A stretch of 64,000 nucleotides of DNA from Brassica napus (taxonomy: Eukaryota > Streptophyta > Magnoliopsida > Brassicales > Brassicaceae). Below the pieces are notes generated by a model, which was not told the DNA's origin, did not search any database, and saw nothing but the letters and a program-made list of their open reading frames with translations. Numbering within the stretch: position 1 is the stretch's first letter; each line of letters starts with the position of its first letter. Made by a program: the position numbers and the translations under genes. Of this stretch, positions 21,309-33,519 are shown piece after piece. Location of the stretch: NCBI RefSeq assembly GCF_020379485.1, contig NC_063448.1, forward strand, positions 12,981,726 through 13,045,725, in the 5' to 3' direction.

Positions 21309-23633
21309 AGTTCATCGCCGGCTAGTACGAGCACGGCGAGGGAGCAAATCCTGAACAGCTGCAACGATATCTTGAACGCTCACTACGATCGAATGCCCAA
21401 TGGGTAACGATTTGTTCTTTTTTGCTTTCTGGAACTGGAACTACGTCCGATTAGGGTTCTTAGTTAAGTGGATGATGGACATGCATGGAGATGTTAGTTC
21501 GACGAGTAGATATCGACCACTGATAATGTGTCATCTTGTAGTTTGATCTCAAAGTTTCTTAATGTTTTCTTGTTCGTATTCTCAATGTTTTCCCGGAAAA
21601 TCTTGTGAAACGTAAAAGATTGGGTTTGGGAATGAACATCTTTAGCGATTGATTCCTAACCTCTTGCTGACTCCTAATCTTTCAGATATGAATCCGAAGT
21701 GACTAATCCTCAAGATGTACTCAACGCCTCCGACTTCTGAAACGAGCAGAAGAATCTCGTATGCTTGCGCATGAGATATGGCCAGGAGAAAAACAGGAAG
21801 CTCCAACTTTCAAAATCGCCGTTGCTAGCGTCTACGAGTCAGACCTTCACGATGAGGTAGACATATATGGTTTCTCAAATGCTTCGTAACTTGCACTCTT
21901 TTTTTTTCTCCTACACTCACTCTCGTTGTTCACAGCTTAAAGCCACCATCTCTGACAAAGGAATGGAGATTCTGTTTGGGGATACGTTTAGAACGAGGGA
22001 TGGGTACTACGCCTTAGACTTGTTTCGGGTTATTGCTTATCATGACCTTGAAGAATTCTCAAATGTGCTTAAAGCTGCAATCACTGATATTGAGGTTAAG
22101 AATCTCTCTGTCTTTGGTGTTTAAAGTTTCTTTTTAAAAACTAAAGATGAGTATCTTATGGTACAGAAAGCAAAAACATTGACTTGGGGGGTCTAGTTAT
22201 TGGAGAAAACATCTCTTCTCATGTGTGAGTGTTTTGAGTGATCCATCCTAATTTATCTATCTCTTTTAAGTATATATATAGACATGGATTCTCAGCTTCT
22301 GGTTTACAGGTATCAAGGTACACTCCATTCTAAAGAAGTTTGTGTAAGAGAGTTGCAAACCGATCCAAGCCTTTGGCAACCATCACGGTTTTGGAAAAAA
22401 AATGAAACTGTTCAGGTAAAACACTATTTATTTATATAGTTTTTACGTATGGTTGGTGTGGTGTGTGATGTCCCCACGTTTAACTTTATATTTGATAACT
22501 TTTTAAAATTTTACTGCAGTGGACTTGGTCATCCCAACGTGGTACGATGTCTTGGTGCCAACACACAAGGCACCGACTTGAAAATAATCACAGGTTCAAA
22601 TAATTTCCAACTAACATATAAATATTTCATTTCTCTGTATTTTATTTCTGGTTTTTAGATTTATTAAACCTTGATTTCAGAGTACATGCATGGTGGAACC
22701 CTCTTTGACTACTTGCAACGAAATCATTGTGTTTTGACTCTCTCTCAACGGTTTAAGATGGCCATTGATGTGTGTAAAGGAATCGAGTTCCTGCATGCGA
22801 ACATGATCATACATAGAAATCTGAACTCTATGAATCTTCTCTTGGATGAGAATAATGCAAGGGAAGTGAATAATTGAGTTTTCAACACTTTTTCATAATC
22901 TAAAGCATTCTCCTATGTCTTCCATTTTATCTAAGGTTGTCAAGGTTGATGTTGCTGCTGCTATGTACCTCTTGTGGGCTGGGAAGAATACCACCCCTGA
23001 ACTGGAAGCTATGTTGTTGAGTCTTCCAACCCCTGAGCAGAATAACACGGAAATCAGAACATGGTGCACATGGACAGCACCGTAAGTAAGTTTCCAATGC
23101 AATTCAGGGGCATTTCTCCAACATTATATTTTAGACTAATACACACTATTGTTATAACTATAAAGGCAATGAACGAAGAAAAATATGGTGATAGAGCAGA
23201 TGTGTATAGCTTTGGACTGTTGTTGTGGCAGCTGATAACTGCTAAGGTATCTCCTTTCAACCTAATGTTTGTATTTACTTACATAATTCATTTCATTTGT
23301 TATGGTGTATATATTTAATTACGTGATTCATATTACTTGTTATACAGGTACCATACGAGCATTTAAATAGCATATCCCCACGCCTAGTTGCACAACGTGT
23401 TATAGGGGTGAGCAGTTTATTCATTTCTTAAATACTTATATGTGCGACTGTGGAAACACTAACCTTTTTGTTGTGCATGTTTTTATCAGGGAGAAAGGCC
23501 AGCATACCAGGAAACATGAATCTGAAGCTCAAAATCATAATAGAAAACTGCTGGAATGAAGATCCATTTTTCAGGCATAGTATCTCTCGAGTGAGTACAG
23601 CATTGCACACACTGCTCTCAGCAGTGAATGAGT

Positions 23634-23664
<31 letters not shown>

Positions 23665-23773
23665 AGAGCCTGCATCAGCTGTTCCCACAGAATCAGCCTC
23701 TACAACATCTCATTCATCTCACTCTACTTTGCCGCTAGCGAATCGATTCAGCTGTTTAGCTGACATCGAGTAA
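21309..23773 (+). pseudogene. ACT-domain/STY-type (Raf-like) protein kinase relic
   Basis: Exons recognised by splice sites and family motifs: 21309-21403 (HYDRMPN), 21686-21856 (YESEVTNPQDVL, matching the RYALDV..AEDVL stretch of Arabidopsis STY8/17/46), 21936-22094 (ACT domain, GDTFRTRDGYYALDLF), 22167-22224 and 22310-22415 (degenerate P-loop region; VREL where VAxK should be), 22520-22593 (HPNVVRCLGA), 22681 to about 22865 (YMHGGTLFDYL, IIHRNLNSMNLLLDEN), 22936-23081, 23166-23247 (GDRADVYSFGLLLWQL), 23348-23407 and 23490-23773. Catalytic lysine, HRD aspartate (here Asn) and DFG are all lost, and frameshifts occur near 21731, in the G-run at 22185 and at later junctions. The tail has an (EP) repeat. 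The relic probably makes no kinase. Confidence 0.75.
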
Positions 23774-25385
23774 AGTTCAGGTAATGTGATTTACTAAGAA
23801 AAACATTACGTGTGTCCCAAAAAAAATTGAATGTTAATTGTACTAATAAGTGTTTGAATGTTCTTATGCACAGGGAGTCAGGGACAAGATGCTAGCTAGG
23901 AACGTGTCCATCCTGATAAATTCTGTGTGACACATCTATATTTGCATGCCCAAAACCTTCTTTTTTTTGCATAGGCCCTTCGTGATCAATTGTGATTTCG
24001 AGATTCCAGGTGTGACTTTTAGAAAGTGCAGAACCAAATAGAAGAGTCACAACTTACAGTTCTCTTAATCGTGTATATTGCGATCTCTTGATTCTTGTAA
24101 TGAACCTTTTGCAAATATGCAAACAAATCTCTTGAATCTTGTAATGACGCAACAAAAACCTGACATTTTCCATAGCTCTAGATCATACTAGTGATGTAAT
24201 GATCTCTTATTCACTTTCCAATTTAGTTTAACATCGGTACGCTTTTGATTACTGGCGAGAACAGAGACGTGAAACAAACGGAAGCAGTTTAAAGAGACGA
24301 CAACAACACATGTTTACTATACATTCTACGTGAATTTCGTGTCCACAATATTTCTCAGCTTTCTTCTTCTTAGCCTCTTTAGGCTTTGTAAAGGTATTGG
24401 AGAGGTAAGAGGAACAGGATTTGATCAGTCATATTGAATTTCATTAAAAAGTAGCGCAATGGCGTACAGTTATAAGCCGACAAAATATAATTAAATCAGT
24501 TATAAACATTGGGACGTATGAAAAAACACAATCTACAGATTATCCAGCCAATATTGGGCTTCTCTTATCCAATTGAACACTCCAAAACTCAACTCTGTTT
24601 TTTTTTTACTGAAACCAAAAGTAACTCTGTTGTAATGATCAAATACTGAAAGTCAACTTTTGTGGCTGTTTTAGGTTAGGATATCGTTTTAGCTTGTATT
24701 CATTATAATTATTCTTTTTCCGAGCTTAAAGTTTCAGATTATTAACTAATTTTATATTGTTTGCGGGTCTGTTTGTTTGATGTGCAAGAAAGTAAAAAGA
24801 CACGAGTTCTCAAGATCAATGTGATTTTGGTATGTCTTGGTGAGCTCAAAACCTAGCTCACTAGAGTATATTGATCAGAAGCAACTTTACAAGAAATCAT
24901 TCACACCCAACTCTCCTCACACACACAGAAATTTCTCAGAAAATGAAGTTGTCACACTAATAGTTGTTACATTGAAGATCTTGGAGAATATCATTCTAAT
25001 AGAGAGAGAAAATTTGAACTTTCTTTACAGTGAGACTAGCCAACTTATTTTAGGAGTATGCTTGCATGCATGAGAAATTGAAGAAAAACAAACTTATATT
25101 AATTGGACAAAGCAAACTTGCACATGAAAAATAATCAGAAAGGAACAAGGCGTAAACTTACAAACGTTTATATGAATACTGATTACGTGCATATTGATAT
25201 GACCATTAGTTGATCAACACACACATATTTCAAATTTATTGCAATAAAACTTTAAAAATACGTTGGAAAAGATGAGAAAGCTTTCAATGCTTCGATTCTC
25301 TAGTTCAGTCTAGGTTTCTCTTATTACAATCACCAATAACGGTTTCCATCTTGTCTTTGTCTTCTTGTGCACATCGTGTTCTCAC
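23774..25385. other. Intergenic, nothing recognised
   Basis: AT-rich sequence between the kinase relic and the extensin's 3' end. A short local repeat of TCTTGAATCTTGTAATGA lies near 24085-24150. The frame at 24837-25073 has no features. Confidence 0.5.
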
Positions 25386-25495
25386 CTGCAAAGAATATAC
25401 AATACACAATATAATTGCTGTGATGCATGCTTCCACATAGGATTTTACTTGTTAACTAAACAAATAGATGTCGTAAGTATTGAGAAATTAATTAC
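25386..25495 (-). other. Intron in the extensin 3' UTR
   Basis: On the minus strand GTAATTAATTT starts 14 bases after the stop codon and TTTCTTTGCAG ends the intron. A 3'-UTR intron is a known feature of several Arabidopsis extensin genes. Predicted from splice sites only. Confidence 0.6.
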
Positions 25496-25509
25496 CGTGA
25501 CAGAGAATT

Positions 25510-26733
25510 CTAATAGTGGTATGGAGGAGGAGGAGATTTGTAGAGGTAAGGATGGTGTGGGGGAGAGTAGTGGTGGACTGGAGGAGGAGGTGACTTATAT
25601 ACGTACTTTTTCTTAGGTGGTGGTGGGGAATGATAAACCGGAGGAGGAGAGTAGTGCTTAACCGGAGGAGGAGGGGATTTGTAGACGTAGTGCTTCTTTG
25701 GTGGTGGTGGAGAATGGTAAACCGGTGGTGGGGAATAGTGTTTAACTGGAGGAGGAGGGGATTTGTACACGTAATGTTTCTTTGGTGGTGGTGGGGAATG
25801 GTAAACCGGAGGGGGAGAGTAGTGTTTCACTGGAGGAGGAGGAGATTTGTAGACGTAGTGTTTCTTTGGTGGGGGTGGGGAATGGTAAACTGGAGGAGGG
25901 GAGTAGTGCTTAACCGGGGGAGGAGGGGATTTGTACACGTAGTGTTTCTTTGGTGGTGGTGGAGAGTGGTAAACTGGAGGTGGAGAATAGTGCTTAACTG
26001 GAGGAGGAGGTGATTTGTACACGTAGTGTTTCTTTGGTGGTGGTGGAGAGTGGTAAACCGGGGGAGGAGAGTAGTGTTTAACCGGTGGTGGAGGAGATTT
26101 GTAGACATAATGCTTTTTAGGTGGGGGTGGGGAATGGTAAACTGGAGGTGGTGAGTAGTGTTTAACCGGAGGAGGAGGAGATTTGTATACGTAATGTTTT
26201 TTGGGTGGTGGTGGTGAATGGTAGACTGGTGGGGGAGAGTAGTGCATAACAGGTGGGGGTGGAGATTTGTACACATAGTGCTTCTTGGGTGGTGGTGGAG
26301 AATGGTAAACAGGAGGAGGAGAATAGTGTTTAACCGGAGGAGGAGGGGATTTGTACACATAGTGCTTCTTTGGTGGTGGTGGAGAATGGTAAACCGGTGG
26401 TGGAGAGTAGTGCTTAACCGGAGGAGGAGGGGATTTGTACTCGTAGTGCTTTTTTGGTGGTGGTGGAGAGTGATAAACCGGTGGTGGAGAATAATGCTTG
26501 ACCGGAGGAGGAGGGGATTTGTATTCGTAGTGTTTTTTAGGTGGTGGTGGAGAATGGTAAACTGGAGGGGGAGAGTAATGCTTAACAGGAGGAGGTGGAG
26601 ATTTGTATTGGTAGTGTTTAACCGGAGGTGGAGGAGAAGAGTAGAAGTAGTTAGCGGTTGATTGAGATACAAAGGTGAGAGAGATTGTCAAGACAAGCAA
26701 AGTTGCTACTAAAGAGGCCATTGGAGACCCCAT
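25510..26733 (-). CDS. EXT3: Extensin, EXT3/RSH-like cell-wall hydroxyproline-rich glycoprotein (407 aa)
   Basis: Structural cell-wall protein, secreted, hydroxylated and arabinosylated on SPPPP prolines and cross-linked through tyrosines. Residues 1-27 are a signal peptide ([18 protein letters not shown]...), identical to my memory of Arabidopsis EXT3 (AT1G21310). Residues 45-380 are twelve 28-residue repeats combining [23 protein letters not shown] and HYEYK or HYVYK. The VYK/YxY motifs form isodityrosine. The C-terminus is [11 protein letters not shown]. The start is fixed by the signal peptide. A TATA box lies about 55 bp upstream and an intron in the 3' UTR. The first two units carry YEYK and the rest YVYK; unit 5 has VMHY. 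Intact and probably functional; EXT3 is required for cell-plate positioning in Arabidopsis embryos. Confidence 0.95.
   Translation of the reverse strand: MGSPMASLVATLLVLTISLTFVSQSTANYFYSSPPPPVKHYQYKSPPPPVKHYSPPPVYHSPPPPKKHYEYKSPPPPVKHYSPPPVYHSPPPPKKHYEYKSPPPPVKHYSPPPVYHSPPPPKKHYVYKSPPPPVKHYSPPPVYHSPPPPKKHYVYKSPPPPVMHYSPPPVYHSPPPPKKHYVYKSPPPPVKHYSPPPVYHSPPPPKKHYVYKSPPPPVKHYSPPPVYHSPPPPKKHYVYKSPPPPVKHYSPPPVYHSPPPPKKHYVYKSPPPPVKHYSPPPVYHSPPPPKKHYVYKSPPPPVKHYSPPPVYHSPPPPKKHYVYKSPPPPVKHYSPPPVYHSPPPPKKHYVYKSPPPPVKHYSPPPVYHSPPPPKKKYVYKSPPPPVHHYSPPHHPYLYKSPPPPYHY
25594..26601 (-). repeat. Twelve exact-length 84-bp coding repeats in the extensin
   Basis: Residues 45-380 divide into exactly twelve units of 28 residues (84 bp) with no length variation, so the array evolves by unit gain and loss in frame. 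Third-base differences between units are visible (for example GGTGGTGG versus GGGGGTGG in plus-strand reading). Confidence 0.92.
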
Positions 26734-26784
26734 TGATTGTTTTGTTGCTTTGGTTTATGCTCTTAGAGTCTTCGCTCACACCCT

Positions 26785-26791
26785 TTATATA
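26785..26791 (-). promoter_or_regulatory. Extensin TATA box
   Basis: The minus strand reads CTATATAAAGGG about 55 bp upstream of the ATG, a normal distance allowing a short leader. No other core element was assigned. Confidence 0.65.
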
Positions 26792-26799
26792 GCTGTTTT

Positions 26800-29700
26800 C
26801 AGTTTCACTTTTTGACATTGATATACCTCACTGAAAAATTGTAAATTAAGCAACGTAAAAAGTACAAGCAGTTCTGTACAACGAACATATATTAAATATT
26901 ATAGAGAACGAACTGATATTGGTCTCTCCGATTTTCGTTATTGTTATAATTACTATCATTATGTATATTTATTTTTTTTTAATTAAAGTTTTAATTATCA
27001 TTATATATTAAGCCGTCAATGATTGACATGTTCTCCATGTTCGAACAACGTACTCGTGATTTTCTTATAACGTTGGATCTAGAGTCTCTTTTTTTTCTGA
27101 AACCTTATGATTTTTACAAAGCTCCTTTTGATACTTCTTTATAAAGACATTATACTTGAGAACAGTTATATAACAATGCCATAAACGCATATAAGTAATA
27201 CTTGTAGAACGTCGTGATAGAAAATAGATGGTCACTTTAAGTTAAAACGGTAAACAAAAGAGAATGGTCTCTGACTACGTTACATGTTCAAACATCACTC
27301 TAACAACACATGAAAAAATATTTTATTTTAGCATGTTATACTTTTAGGACATGTAGAGTGTTCATATTTAAGATGTTACACATTTGTAGTTGTTCCACCA
27401 TGTGAACGTCGAGCTAAAACCAACGAATATAATTTCATGATATGATCCAAAATTTAATAAAAATGGTCCAACCCCTATATTTAGGATTTATCATGTATGT
27501 TACTCAACAAAGTTATTAAATTCTCCCCCTCTTTCTACTTTTCTTTTTTCGGTTACATGCATCTGTTTTTTTTTCTTTTGTTAAAGTACATATGCATCTT
27601 CTTTTTCTGATATTTTCTTCTTGGCTCCTTCAATAAGTCCTTATGAAAAATGGGAAATGAATATCTTTACATTCAATGCTTTAGATAAAGTATTTGCAAA
27701 ATTCATTTTGAGTACTCGAAGTCGAGGTTACTTAGTTTAACCATTTCCAATCTTGTTGAAGTTTGAGCTAGTATGATCTTCCTAATGCATAAACTGTTTT
27801 CGGCAATAAACCAGCCACATCTTTTTCACAGATAGAGTTGAATATATACGTCAATAATCGCATACCGCTAGATTTAGCGAAAAGTGTTACTCGAACTCAC
27901 CTACTTGCTAGTTGCTACTAGTCAAAGATGGTTACCACATCTATTCTTCATTTTTACTTTTGTTACGAAATGTAATCAATCCAATATTCTGTATAAATAA
28001 TGTTAACTCAATGTAATTATTCGTCTTTAATCAGAATGCGAAGTATACCAACAGTATTGCAGTTCACGCAATATTGGCCAAAGCCTAGAAATCAGTTTCT
28101 ATTGGATATATATCCTTAATTAGGTATACCAAATTTACAATGGAGGCGAAAACTTCACAATTTAGTTTGTGTTTATAATAAGATACAATTATGGTTATTA
28201 TGGTTTTCCATCTATAGTGGACCTATATCGACACTAATATGAAACATGTAAACCTACATTGAATAACGTACGTAAGATGTTCATATAAAGCTTGAACTTA
28301 CATCATTTTCTACAGTCGTTTATATCTTTCTTTTCATCAACTACAATTAATCATGCAAGTGTTAGTTTTCTAATCACTATATTTTGTTCAAATAAATAAC
28401 AGAAGGTATCTTTTAATAAGTATATGAGTAAAATCAAATAACGCGTTGACTCAAGGCGGCTTGTTTGAAATGTAATAAGAGAGAACGTGGTCTGTCATAC
28501 ATACGAATATTGCTCCTGCCGGTGTCAGTGATTCTGTAATTTTCGATTTGGAGTTTTGCCTCACGTTTTCTTTGATTAAGTTTAGAACACGTTTCCCCTC
28601 TATTACTTTTAGTTATATACTGTGAAATACGCAAGAGAATAAAAAGTTAATATGTAACTAACAATGAGACCCTTTTGTCAAAAAAAACTAACATGAGACC
28701 TAAACAACAACAACAACAAAGAAAAGAAGAAGAGGAATTATTACGATGGATCTTTTGTAAATATGAGGATGGTCATGGAATAAAATGCCAACGTTCATCT
28801 ACCGTCAAAATAAAATAAAATTATTTAACAAAATCGGTCTAGAAACAAGATATGACAATAAATAAAAAAAATCTAGATGACAAAAGTTGAATTATTTTGT
28901 TCGAATTGGATAAGTAACCAGCTAGATTAGGACATAGACAAATTAACAACTTCGTATTTCTTTAACATATGCTTGAAAGCCGACTATCTCTTTTTTTTCT
29001 TTTTGCTTAAAGAAAGCTGACTATCTTGGTGAGACGTTAACAAATTACAAAAAGTATCACCGTCATACTGGTTTGGTTATTTGTAAACTAACACGACAAT
29101 ATTTACCTTTGATGTTAATATTTTACATATATAGTTAATACATTTAGATTCCTTTGTTGAAATGTAGCCAAAATTTGATCCACTACGAAAGAAGACAGCT
29201 TTGGAGTAATAATGGTTACATATTTGACTAGATTTGCCTCCAGAAGAGCATTTAAAGACCTCACGATAATATAACGTGGACCATTCTTTAACGTGTTAGG
29301 TACTTCCTAGGTTAAAATCGATTTTTTTCTTTTCTTAATTATGATTTTTATATTAATCTTATAATAACAATCTTCTGCATGTATATATACATATAAATAT
29401 AAATTCTAATAAATTTGAGACTTTGTTTGTTTTAGATAAACTGAAAAATATTTATGTTAATTTAAATGATGAAGATGAACGGATAAATTTAAATAATGTT
29501 TAAATATTTAACTATCAAATTTTTTTGGATTAGTGTTACTTTATTTAGTTTATTTTTATTAATGTGAGATACATATATACATATATATTATTATTTTAAT
29601 TGTGATATATGAATTATTAATATATTTAATAGCTTACCATAAATAAATATTTATATGGAAAATTGACATTAATGATGATATATGAGTTATTTTTATTACC

Positions 29701-31100
29701 ATATTTAAAATCGCTGCAAAAAAAATTAAATTTTTATAAAAAAATTTTACATCTCGCAATTAATATGATGTCATGTCACTATTTTCTAAAACCATGTCAT
29801 TTATTTTAATTGTCATGTCATCTTTTTATCAGCGAAATTTATTGTAGGGACGACATGTGTATAAATCACTTCGCAAATATAGTCTAGAAGTTTTGTTAAA
29901 AATCGTTTAATATGGTAGAAAAAAGTGTTGCCTCCAACGCTTGAATAGTATTTCTTAAACACAAAACCTAACCTCTCTTCAACGAATTCCAAAACAACGT
30001 TGCTCAAATTCTATATAAACTAATTTTGGAGAAGTGAAAACTCTTAACATTCATTTATAATGGAATTAATGGAATTAATGATTTTTGACATGGACTAACA
30101 GAGTGATATGATCATCACTGACTAGCTTAACATAATTTGTTGGAAAAAGAGAAAAAAATAGCATTAATATATACTGTCCATAGACTTGATTATGATAGAC
30201 ATGAAATATTGCAATTGCATGATGGATTCATGAATCATAAGCAACATGGTTCGATATCTCTAGGTTAATAAAAAAAAACATAGCCTTCTTGTTTAATATG
30301 ATTTTTTTTAAAATGCATTCGACCCCTAAGCTACTAAACTACGTGTAATTTTGTTAATATCACTTAAAAAGAGAAGCACGTAATTTCAGAGGATATGAAA
30401 AAGAAAGAATACACGTCGATAGATCAACCAATGTCTATACTAATAAACATATGTGATATGTAAGTATTTCTTGGAAACACGTACATAATCGTTATTTGTC
30501 GTGGACAGTTTTGTCGGGCCTCAGAATGTGTCCCAATATGCAATCTATAATCAATGTGTCTTTTCAAAATAGTACGTATTTTATTACAGGTGATTAGTTC
30601 GACTGTAAATTATACAAATGTTTAATTTGTAATCAGTTGTATAATTATAATACTTATGGTTTTGAAAAAGACATTTGAGGTTTCCTTGAATTAGTTGTAA
30701 TGAATATGATAATTCAAAATATGACTTCTATAAAAACTTTGAAGTTTGAGTTTGCACCATTAAGAGAAGAAAGAAAAATTGTTGTACAAACTCATGTATG
30801 TATCTTTCAAACATTACTGGGACATAGATAAACATAAGTTGTAGACTTTTCATTTCTTAAAGGCACTAAAGCCATATATAACATTACCTATCATGCCTGT
30901 TAGATACACCCTCCAGTTAACTGAAACTGTTTAAATTAGGGAATGTATCTATCATAATCATATATCACCAAAAGTATTTAGATTTGGACTTCCATTTGAG
31001 AACTAAATTTACATATATATATAAATATATATATTGTAAATCATAAAATCTACACTAAGTATTTGATAGTATTTGATAATGATCGAGAGTTTGATCTAGA
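26800..31100. other. Long AT-rich intergenic region, no gene seen
   Basis: Upstream of the extensin, about 4.3 kb without a coding region that shows protein features. It holds homopolymer runs, an (AAC)n run at 28702-28718 and AT dinucleotide runs near 31014-31035. Extensin enhancers may lie here, but none can be pointed to. Confidence 0.5.
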
Positions 31101-31107
31101 GAAGAAA

Positions 31108-31455
31108 AGATGATGTAGACAACGATATCTTTAGAACACAACGATGTAATCAGTTTCCGGTAGACAAAGATGGATTTTATTGATGAACAAAATCGAATAC
31201 AATGAATGAAATGAGATCGAACGTTACGAATGAGATCGACAAGAGAAAATACCTAAAGCTAGGTCAAAACAAGGTCGAAGTATGGGTGTAGCTCTCTCTA
31301 GGGTTTTCAACGTGTCCTTCTATGTATCTCTCGATCTCTTCTTATAGCGGATTGACTACGCGATCTTCGGGCCTTCTATTTCTTCGAACACTCCGCGTCA
31401 CGCTGCCCAGACCGATGCTGGTCCATTTAGCTTATGGACCAAAATTGGGTAAAAT
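31108..31455 (-). repeat. Possible LTR-like remnant, reverse orientation
   Basis: On the minus strand the order is a TATAAG-like box (GCTATAAGAAGAG, near 31345), then CTCTAGGGTTTT-type GC-richer leader, then an AATAAA signal near 31180. This order of signals resembles a copia LTR. Ends and target duplication are not resolved, and no internal region adjoins it. Confidence 0.35.
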
Positions 31456-31566
31456 ATATATGTGTGTGTGTATAGTTGAGACTACCAAACTTTTTAAAAT
31501 GTTTTGTTAAAATCATAAAACGAGAAGGAGAGCATCAAACTTGATGGAACAAAACAATAACTAACG

Positions 31567-32167
31567 GTATGACTAGTTTCCCTGCTACCCGCAAACGCAG
31601 CTTTTGCGGTTGGTAGCGGTTGTTGGCGTTTTGCAACAATCACTCAAACCGCTCTAAATTCCTTCAAACTGCTCTAAACTTCATAAATTCAAAAGTTGGT
31701 TCCAACTAACGTTTACGGTTGCGGGAAGATAATTTTTTTTCTTTAAAAAAAACAATATAAATACAAAAATACAAATACAAATTTTAAATTGGAATTATAA
31801 AAATACTAAAATATATCTATTATATTTTAATTAATATTTTAAAATTTTAAAATAAAAATATTTCTATAATTTTAAAAAATTTAAAACTAAACTTTCTAAA
31901 TATAATTTTTATATTTATTATAATATTATGAATTTTGATATTTTTATAATTATATAAAATGTAAATATTGTTAATTTATTATTTAACCGCTGCTGCATTT
32001 GATAGTTAACCAGTCACAAGTATCTCGAAAATGCACCAATTTCAAACCGCAGAACAAGTCGTACAAATCTCTTAAAACCGTTAGAAACCACAACCACCCG
32101 CATCCGCAAACCCCCGCAACCGTAACCGATGCGTTTGAACCAGTCAGATCCTAATATCGAACCGCGG
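31567..32167. repeat. Possible decayed hAT-type MITE
   Basis: GC-richer ends rich in CCGCAAACGC and GCGGTTG motifs enclose an AT-rich core, with weak inverted ends GACTAGTTT and GACTGGTTC. No matching target duplication was found, so the call is tentative. Confidence 0.35.
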
Positions 32168-32447
32168 TTGGTGGTATTAGACTATTAGTTATAGAAGATA
32201 ATTAATATGATCCTGATAAAATAATTATCAAACATAAGTGTCATTTTGACTGATATGATGAAACTACTACTAACACAAATGTAAAACAACTAAATTAGTT
32301 CACAACTCCTTTTATCGTTTTTGGATATATTTCTTTATTGATACCAATTCAGTGACTTGTACGCAAAATCCCATGTTGACAAATTTATTCAGAAAAGGAA
32401 CAATTTTGCTAAAACTAATAAAAATATATACTTCTATTACTAGAATA

Positions 32448-32710
32448 CTATTTCTGTTTTATGATAAGTGTCATTGTAATATTTTTTCTTGTTATACAAA
32501 AAGTGTCACTTTATAATTATAATGCAAATTATACTTACTTTTAGGTAAAAATTAATTGTAAACTACATTGATTTTATAAATAATTTTATTTATCTCAAAT
32601 AATTTTGGTCAAAAAAATGTAATTAATAACAATTTAAATACATTTCAATCACTTTTTTAGTTTGTGTGAAATTTTTTAAAGTGACACTTATTAAAAAACG
32701 GAGGGAATAG
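32448..32710. mobile_element. Stowaway-like (Tc1/mariner) MITE
   Basis: Inverted ends CTATTTCTGTTTTATGATAAGTGTCA and, inverted, CTATTCCCTCCGTTTTTTAATAAGTG match the CTCCCTCCGTTT...AAGTGTC pattern of plant Stowaway elements. The ends are AT-rich, so the TA target duplication is ambiguous. The interior is non-coding. Confidence 0.6.
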
Positions 32711-33519
32711 ATATTTATGCGACAATTTTTTTTTTAATAATTCATTATAACCACAAAAATGTATCACCGAAGAAGTTGGGAATTTAGTCATCTATTAATA
32801 CTAATTTATAAGCTTTAAAATTATTACTATTCAAATTTAACATGTATTAATTTGAATTAAAAAAATTCTTAATTTTAAAATTTGGAGTACTGCTTTTCCG
32901 TCCTAATGAAAAGCGTTGAGAGTTATGGGACCAGGCGGCTTGGCTGATATACTTCTTCTACTATTTTTTTTTATCAAATGCTGATATACTTCTTTTTATG
33001 ATTTTTTTTTCTATGGTTCTATGGTCACTTTGAAAAGTCATTGTTTCGAGAATTAGAACAAAAAAAAAAGAATATTTTGGGAATTTAGGGCTCGATCTCA
33101 CTTCCTCCTCTTACCGGGTCGATCCGTTAATGTCTCTTATTAACAAAAACCACCATTGATTAATTTGTTATCTAAGATTCTAAGAATATAAAGTTTTTTT
33201 TTGCGAAATAAGAATATAAAGTTTCTTCTTACATATTTTGCCGACAGTTGTAACCACCTCTACTATTACGAGAAAACATATATATGTTCAAATATCTCTT
33301 ATGTGAAATCCGAAGTGTATGTACGACTTACAAGATCTGATGTTAACATAAAATATATATTCGAAACAACATACTGCTTGAACTCATATGTTCGTTGTTC
33401 AAAAAATAAATCAATGAGAACAACTTCTAAAACATATCCAATGATAAATTTCTCCTAATCGGACTTGACCAACACTACACTTTCAACCCTAAACCCTAAG
33501 ATAATGAGACATCTTCACA

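Noticed and set aside
22449..23318. Individual short ORFs taken as small genes
   Set aside because: They are single exons plus intron read-through of one kinase relic, shown by splice sites and ordered kinase motifs.
25630..26661. Long plus-strand and shifted-frame ORFs over the extensin
   Set aside because: They are the proline-codon repeats read on the other strand or frame (W/R-rich or L/H-rich) with no start context or domain; the extensin frame has a signal peptide and family identity.
33486..33499. Telomere-like AACCCTAAACCCTAA
   Set aside because: Only two repeat units; such telo-boxes are common in plant DNA and do not show an interstitial telomere.
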